Shown: one piece after another, positions 57,841 through 64,000 of the stretch
Position numbering within the stretch: position 1 is the first letter of the stretch
How the letters are laid out: each line of letters starts with the position of its first letter
Source of the DNA: Phylloscopus collybita
Taxonomy: Eukaryota > Chordata > Aves > Passeriformes > Phylloscopidae
NCBI GenBank assembly: GCA_027886175.1
Contig: JAJNNQ010000003.1
Location: forward strand, 7,908,001-7,972,000
Reading direction: 5' to 3'
DNA: 64,000 nucleotides
Position numbers and translations under genes: made by a program
Notes under the pieces: model-generated
What the model saw: only the letters and a program-made list of their open reading frames with translations
What the model was told of the DNA's origin: nothing
Databases searched by the model: none

Positions 57841-58413
57841 TCTCACTCATCCTCCTGTTCTCCCTCCATCCCAAAATCTCTTCAAAGTTTCATAGACCTT
57901 TTTTTTTTTTTGGCATGGGAAGGAATATTTAATAGGATATGATTTGAGCAGAATGTTCTTATTTGTTAAAAAATGGAGAAGTCCTAGTTGCAGTGACATA
58001 CTTGTCAAACCAGACCAAGACCCAGTGCAAATTTGTGTGGCTCCCAGTGGCCAGGTACCAGCTCTGACATCCCAGGGCAGAGCTGGAACTTCAGGACTGC
58101 TCTCACTCCCTCTTGTGCAACTGGTGTTTCTCGGTTTCTGTACTCCTGACTGGGTGACAGACCTCTCCCTCAGCTCACAGGGATTTACTGGGCTGCTCTG
58201 GGCACCACCAAAGAGAGCAGCCAGCTGCTGCTCTCCACTGTGAAAACTAGAAAGAAAAATTTGTCTTGGAAAAAAAAAAATCAAATGGCTTTTTAGTGGG
58301 AAATTCCCAATTTTAAAGGGAAAACTAGTAAACATATCAATCGCTGTTTTGAACTTCTTAGGCTCATTCCTGGCAGTATTTGCACTGGGAACTGGGAACT
58401 GTCTCAAAATCAA
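57841..58413. other. Longest open frame in the window (188 codons, minus), not accepted as a gene
   Basis: The minus-strand frame runs 58413 to 57847. A Lys run near its C-terminus comes from the T run at 57899-57912, and a Phe run comes from an A run at 58270-58279. No domain, membrane topology or known family is visible, and a 99-codon plus-strand frame overlaps it, which points to low stop density rather than coding. It could hide an unknown exon or an old, unrecognised transposon piece. Confidence 0.35.
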
Positions 58414-61400
58414 AGTGTCTTGAGAAGCCTTCTGACCTCCTTTGCACCTGATAAATGCAATAGATGTGCTTTCAAGCAGAATTTTAATTTTTCACTCTGG
58501 GAGAACATAGCTGGCTTAAAAATTTGACATTTTTACTTATTTATTACTTGATACCAGCTCAGCTTTATTCCTGACTACTAGACCAGTAGTAGCTGTGTTT
58601 ATCCATGTGACAACTCTTCCATGCCCAGTATCCAGCAGCCGCCTCAAATCTGATGTAACATTTGCTGTGGTGACTGTTTTGCTCTTTAAGTTGTCATGAC
58701 ATATGAAATGATCATGTTAAAACCTGCCTAACTTGTTCAAATATTACATATGGCAAACCTGTTCTCTACCAGCAATGACTTGTACTCCTTTGCCAGCTGT
58801 CACAAGGCAGATGTGTGAGTACCAGAGAAATCCTTGAACCAGACATGCTCCACATGTGTCGTTTGACTTGGTTTTATCCTGGGGAGGGTTTTTTCCTTAA
58901 GTATTTAAGAGAGCATTTGGGATGAGCAAGATCTTGTTGGCAATCCCACAAAGCCTTCAGCTTGGTTGTGTGACAGACTCTCCTGGGGTGAGATGCTGCC
59001 ATCGACCATTAGGCATGCAATTATGGTAACTAGTCTAATTAACACTTACCTTTCCTACTGAACTATTATTCCCAATGTCTGAAGCAAAGTGGGTAATTAA
59101 GACATTGCCTCCATCCACCCAGTGCATCCCTCAGTTGTCTCTTGTCCTATTCCCAGCACTCAGCTCTAAGGAACACCCTGCACCTGTTGGCACAGTTTGC
59201 CCTCATAATGTCTTCTCCTCTGCTTTTAGACCTTTGCTTCCCACACCAGGTCCTGGCAGCATTCCCACCTGTAGGACATGGCAAATACTAATGAGAAGAG
59301 CTTCAGTTTTTTTCACTGAACATCTTTTAGACTTCCTCTCTTTATTCACAACACTATAAAATCTTAGTATTTTCCTTTAGAGGCAGCGTGTCAGTAAAAT
59401 TGTTGGATTAATGAAAAAAGAATTTCTGCTTATGTTTACTTTGGTAATTCATGAAATTAAATGACTCCACCTGCAGCTGAAGTCCAAGGAACAGTCAAGT
59501 CCTAACAATAATTATCCCTTTTTAGATACCTTCAGACACCTTAACCACAACTTTGGAAAACAGATGAGATTTACCAATGGGCAACATGGATGTACATTTG
59601 AAGTAAACCCTGGCTGCATTCAGGAAACTTATCTCTATTTTCAAGCCAAACCTTAAAAGAATGTGGATAGCACTATTAAATAATCCACCTATTTATAACA
59701 TACAAATAAATGTTTCTTTCTTTCATAATTTAAATTGAAAACTGACTCAGTTTGTGACACTGATGTGCTAGGGATTGCAGGAGAAAAAGCCTGAGGAAAA
59801 AACTAATACCCAATCCCAGTAATGCAGGGATCTGATAAAACATAGGGACCTGTGATTCATATTTGGCCTGCTTTTGACCCTTGAGCTTTGTAGAATGATG
59901 AAATTTGAACAGCAGTATTTGTGTATTTAAACAGTTGGTTTTGAAAAGCCACATGAGACACACTTAACACCACCTTTTTTTTTTTTTTTTTTTTTTTAAA
60001 GCAGCTTTCTCATTTCTACCTCTTGCTCATACATTTCTCTTTTTGTTTGGGCAAATTTCTATTATCACACTCTGAGGGGTTATTGAGTGGCACCAAGAGC
60101 CATATTCTATTCTGGAATCATTTACCAGATGCATAACCTTGGGCAGTAAGTGGAAAGTCACTCCACCTGTGTTAGAAGTGGGCACAGAAGTGAGGTAAAT
60201 CCCAGCACAGAGGCTGGGTGATGAGGTAATTTCCTATAGACACAAGCAGGCCTTCGTGGATCTGCTGTGCTGTTCTGGTGCTGTCAAATAGACAGGCACT
60301 ACTCCATTGACACAGAATGCACCATGTTGTAAATCTGCTTATTTTATAAAAAAATGTTCCTTATGAACAGATACGGTGGTGGGTGGTATATTATTGCTGA
60401 GAAGCAGTATATTTATTCTTTTTCTCTGTTTAAAAACAAAGCTTTTCTTCTGTTAAAGCTTCTCTGACACTTTCTTTTTTTGTTTCCTCTCAATGACAAA
60501 CAGAGGTAGTTCCAGGTCTTATGTTTTTGAGTAGCTTATATTTTCAACTTTGAAAAAGTGAAAAGTCTGTTCCCTAGAATTTAAGAAAGGATGCTCTTGT
60601 TTTGGCAGCAATTCTCAGATGCTCATGGGTGTGTTTACCTTTTCTAAAATTAGTTGTCTTCTTGGACTTGGACTTCTTGGTCTTCCATGGTGTTTTGACA
60701 GACAGAAGGATGTGCAAGGTTATTTCTATAGCTGTATACTGCAATAATCTTTGATTTTTCTGTTGAGGGCTTGAAAAATGATCAGTTTTATGAAGATTTG
60801 CCTCTCCTGAGCTTACAAGCAGGGATGGGAGCTGGAAACACGTGGACATACTGTTCTGTTTATTTTGATTACTGTGGCAGTAACTGCTGTGGTGAACCTA
60901 AGACCTTCTACGTTTTCTTCACATACCTCAAGTTTGCAAAAGGACCTTGATCACCCAGCAGAATGCAAATGGCAAATTCCTACTGATTAAGGAAAAAAAC
61001 CTAATCTTCACATTGCAATGAAAGATATATCACATTTCATGCAGCTGGTGGGGAAATGGTTAAGACGAGTCTGGAGGGAAAAGGGAAATACTCCAGCTGG
61101 CTGCAGACAGCAGGTATACAAAGCCTTGTCTCTCAGAAGAGAGGTGCTCTATTTAGGGGCTACAGATTTATAGCAAGAGCCTGAACAGCAGGGTTCAGTG
61201 CAGCTCAAACCAAAGGAACCTACAAAGGTTTATTAAAGGGTGACTCTCAGATGCACAGAGAGCAGGACTTCTCTATTAAAGATAAAACCCAATGCGGGAA
61301 AGGGTGGTTGGAGTAAACCTTTCCACTGACCTTTATGGCTTGACAAGGCTGCAAGGAGCCAGATATTATCCTTTTGACTTTTCCACTGGAGTTTCTAGCT

Positions 61401-64000
61401 AAATATTGTCTATTCCAACAGATAAATTGGGTTAAAACTCAAGATTGTAAAGGAAGAACAGGCAGAAGTTTACTTTGGAGGCTAGAAGTGAAAAGCCTAC
61501 TGTGACCTAATGTGTCAGCCCTAGTGATGCAAAACTAACTGACAAATAGAGTTCTAAACAAAAGGAATAAGATCCTCCTTTTTGTGTTTGTGTTGTTGGT
61601 TTTTTTGCAAGGTATTTCTGTTGCAAGTACAGAAATTTGGGGTTTCTCCCCATGATCATTTGAGCAGCATTTATATAGCCATTGAAAGGCTCTTCTGTCA
61701 TATTTTCTTTTTTTTTTCTTTATTGATTTTTTTCTCTTTAAGACTTTAATTCACTCTTCTTCAGTTGCTACAGTTAAGAGAAAAATTCTGTGGATCACAT
61801 AGAGATAGCATTCCAGCCAACACTGGGTCACTCACACTCAAACAAGAATACAAGCTTCCTGCAGACAGCTAGTCCTTTCCTGCTTTTCAGGCCTTTTTGC
61901 TCAGTCTTTTCTTTTTTTTTTCCTCCCTTAGTATTTGGGTCTTATTCTTTCTTTAGACTTATCCTTCGTGCTGTGCTCATCTCAAATGTACCAATAATTG
62001 CCACTACTTACATGTGGTTTGATCATTCTGTGCATTCCTTGTTGAAACTATCAGTGAAACAAGACATCTAAAATATGATTCTGTAGAGTTCGAGTAATAT
62101 TTTGGGTGTCTGAAATCTCTTATAAATTGTTCTGTAGAGAGTCTGTTTTTTGAAGGAAAAAATGACAGCAACAAGCCAACCCTAATGACATATTTCAGTG
62201 TAATGCTGTAATTTTAGCCCCTGCCATGAACTATTGCTGTTGTACAGTAAAGTATTTTGCTAGTAAATGGTGAAATTATTTCCAGTAAGACCCTTTCTCT
62301 TTATTCCATCCTTCCATCAGAAAGATTCCCATCTTGCTGATTCCAATGTATTAAAAAGAAAATACTCATCTGAAGCACATTAGACATTATGTGAGTGCCT
62401 TGCAAAAAGTAAAGACAAGCTATTGTAGTTTCACATTGTTTATTTTCAGATGTTTTTGAAAAGGAAGAAGGCAAAGGTGCCTCTTGCCTTGAAGTGGATG
62501 AAGTGTCCCAAGTGCATGATCTGTTTATTGGTACCAGTGTTCTCCCTTATCCTGCATGTGCACAGTAATGTGCAAACAAATTTAACAGCCTCTGAACCAA
62601 TAAGCCTTCCCGTTGGAAGCCAAATATCTTTTTAATAGGGCTTTTTTCTCTGCCTTTTTCTCTGGTGCCCTGTTTCCTGCTTGCTGGGAGCCTCCTTCTT
62701 CGATGCACTTCCAGTTCTCTCTTTCTCATCACAATTAATTTTTTAGTGGTTTTCTTCTGAACTGGTGGGTGCATTTCCATGGCTCTTCGTGGCTGATCAA
62801 CTTCCGGATCTGTTGCCCTCAGTCAGCTGCTGCCTAAGACCTTGTCAGAGGATGAGTAAACCAGGGGAAGATGGTCAGTGGCCACACTGATGATGGGGCC
62901 AGTAGGACCTCAAAGTGCTGCACCAGTGCAGGCAGAGGCACGGAAGGGAGGACAAGGATCAACACTGTGATTTCCGTGTCTTGTGGGGCCTTCATTTCCA
63001 AACTTGGGAAACGTGAGTCAGAGCTGAGCTCTGGAGCACAAAGCCACAGAGCCTCCATGGCTGGCAAGGGTAGACCCGGAAACGCAGATGAATAGAGCCC
63101 TAAATGTTTTTTTGTTTGACACTCATGCTGAACAGAAAATGATGAATCCATTAGCAAGTCCTGCTGCTGCCAAAAGAAACAGACTTGCACTTGCAGATTG
63201 CTTTCTTTCTGTGCTTTCAAGCCACTGCATGGTTAGGTTCTTCAAAGCCTACACGCATCTATCAATTTAAAATGGGTTTTTTTAGAGGGACTGTAGTATT
63301 TGTTTTGTGTGTGTATGTGTCTGCTTGAAAGTGTCTCATTAGAATATACTGACCTCATCAAACTGATCTCAAAAAAAATCCAAAGTGGAAAATGTCTTAT
63401 TTTCTGTTTGTTTTGAAATGTTTGGAAGTTTTTCACTCCTTTCACATGACAATGGGGCTTTTGGGGTGTTTTTTTGTCTGTGGTGGTGTGTCAGAAAGAC
63501 TAAACAGCTCTTACTAGGCACGATGTGAAAAATGTGCCAGTGGAGAGTGGACCTGGGAGGTTCTGGTCTCATAAGGGGCAAGAACATCTCTGAGTCTGTG
63601 AAAACTCCCTGCAGTCCTAAGGATAGTGCTGAAAGCAGTGAGCCTCCTGAATATGTAAAGGCTCCAGGATCAGATGAGTAATATCTCTAGAAACAAAAAG
63701 TCCTAAACTATTTTTTGTCTTCATGAGATACTTTATCCAGCATAGTAAAAACATGTATATTTATAGCTTAGATTACACTTTGTTTTGTGGGATGAAAAAA
63801 CACATTTTAAAGTTGGCCCCTTTCCTGAACAGATGTTACTGGCCTGGGTGAATAACTTACTCAAGCATATGATTGAACAGAATTGAAAGAGAATTTTTGC
63901 CAAACTCAATTCTGACTAAACTGAAATCTTTCACCACTTTTCTTCCCTCTGTCATACAGGCTCTGCTCTTTAGTTCATCCTGATCTCTGTCTTCCAGCTG
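58414..64000. other. Noncoding stretch, nothing recognised
   Basis: AT-rich DNA with a T23 run (59975-59997) and a short T/G tract near 61580-61609. Open frames up to 128 codons (62834-63220 minus) have no recognisable product. A phrase near 60120 (ACCTTGGGCAGTAAGT) may be a MIR remnant but is too short to call. No RNA gene or clear mobile element. Confidence 0.43.
59975..59997 (+). repeat. Poly-T run, 23 bases
   Basis: Unbroken T run followed by AAAG. No recognisable element is attached on either side. Confidence 0.9.

Noticed and set aside
1..64000. CRISPR array, prokaryotic operons, phage or integrated virus genes.
   Set aside because: No regularly spaced repeats, no ribosome-binding-site/ORF organisation, and no recognisable retroviral gag/pol/env or LTR pair was seen.

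Overview
This window is vertebrate nuclear DNA, most likely from a bird. The best evidence is one 3'-end fragment of a CR1 LINE near 32.5 kb that carries the avian-type terminal sequence. It is supported by several worn MIR-family SINE pieces, scraps of other old amniote interspersed repeats, vertebrate-style microsatellites, and a general lack of young LINE or LTR insertions. The species cannot be determined here. I see nothing bacterial or viral.

I find no protein-coding gene, tRNA, rRNA or CRISPR array that I can support. The open frames are short, many are low-complexity readings of homopolymer or G/T tracts, and none gives a recognisable domain. The region reads as a gene desert or the inside of a very large intron or intergenic interval. 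No exon with convincing splice sites was recognised by eye, so the flanking gene is unknown.

Layout. 0-9 kb: AT-rich noncoding DNA with two candidate regulatory blocks (2.2-2.5 and 2.7-2.95 kb) and a GC-rich one at 8.87-9.24 kb. 9-17 kb: fossil repeats, a MIR that runs into a poly-A tract (12 kb), a second MIR (13.4 kb), and an extreme G/T tract (16.2 kb). 17.1-18.8 kb: the strongest candidate enhancer block, with an RFX X-box, an RBPJ-type site and an imperfect hairpin. 19-27 kb: mostly featureless, with a long poly-A tract at 25.2 kb. 27.7-28.3 kb: a candidate element holding a good CTCF-type site. 29-36 kb: an old repeat, AT and CT microsatellites, and the CR1 fragment. 36.7-37.4 kb: a candidate element with a MEF2 site inside a palindrome. 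38-46 kb: MIR pieces and a block at 43.06-43.48 kb with paired homeodomain/SOX and forkhead-like sites. 49-51 kb: an IRF/PRDM1-like tandem array and AT-rich candidate elements. 55-58.5 kb: a MIR, a run of longer-than-usual open frames, and candidate elements with POU/SOX and homeodomain sites. 58.5-64 kb: nothing distinctive.

The best overall reading is a repeat-poor regulatory landscape. Conservation cannot be measured from one sequence, so every regulatory call rests on texture and motif content and is held at low to moderate confidence. I did not find a new biological system. The items most worth checking are the 17.1-18.8 kb block, the CTCF-type site, the 18.77 kb hairpin and the IRF-like array.
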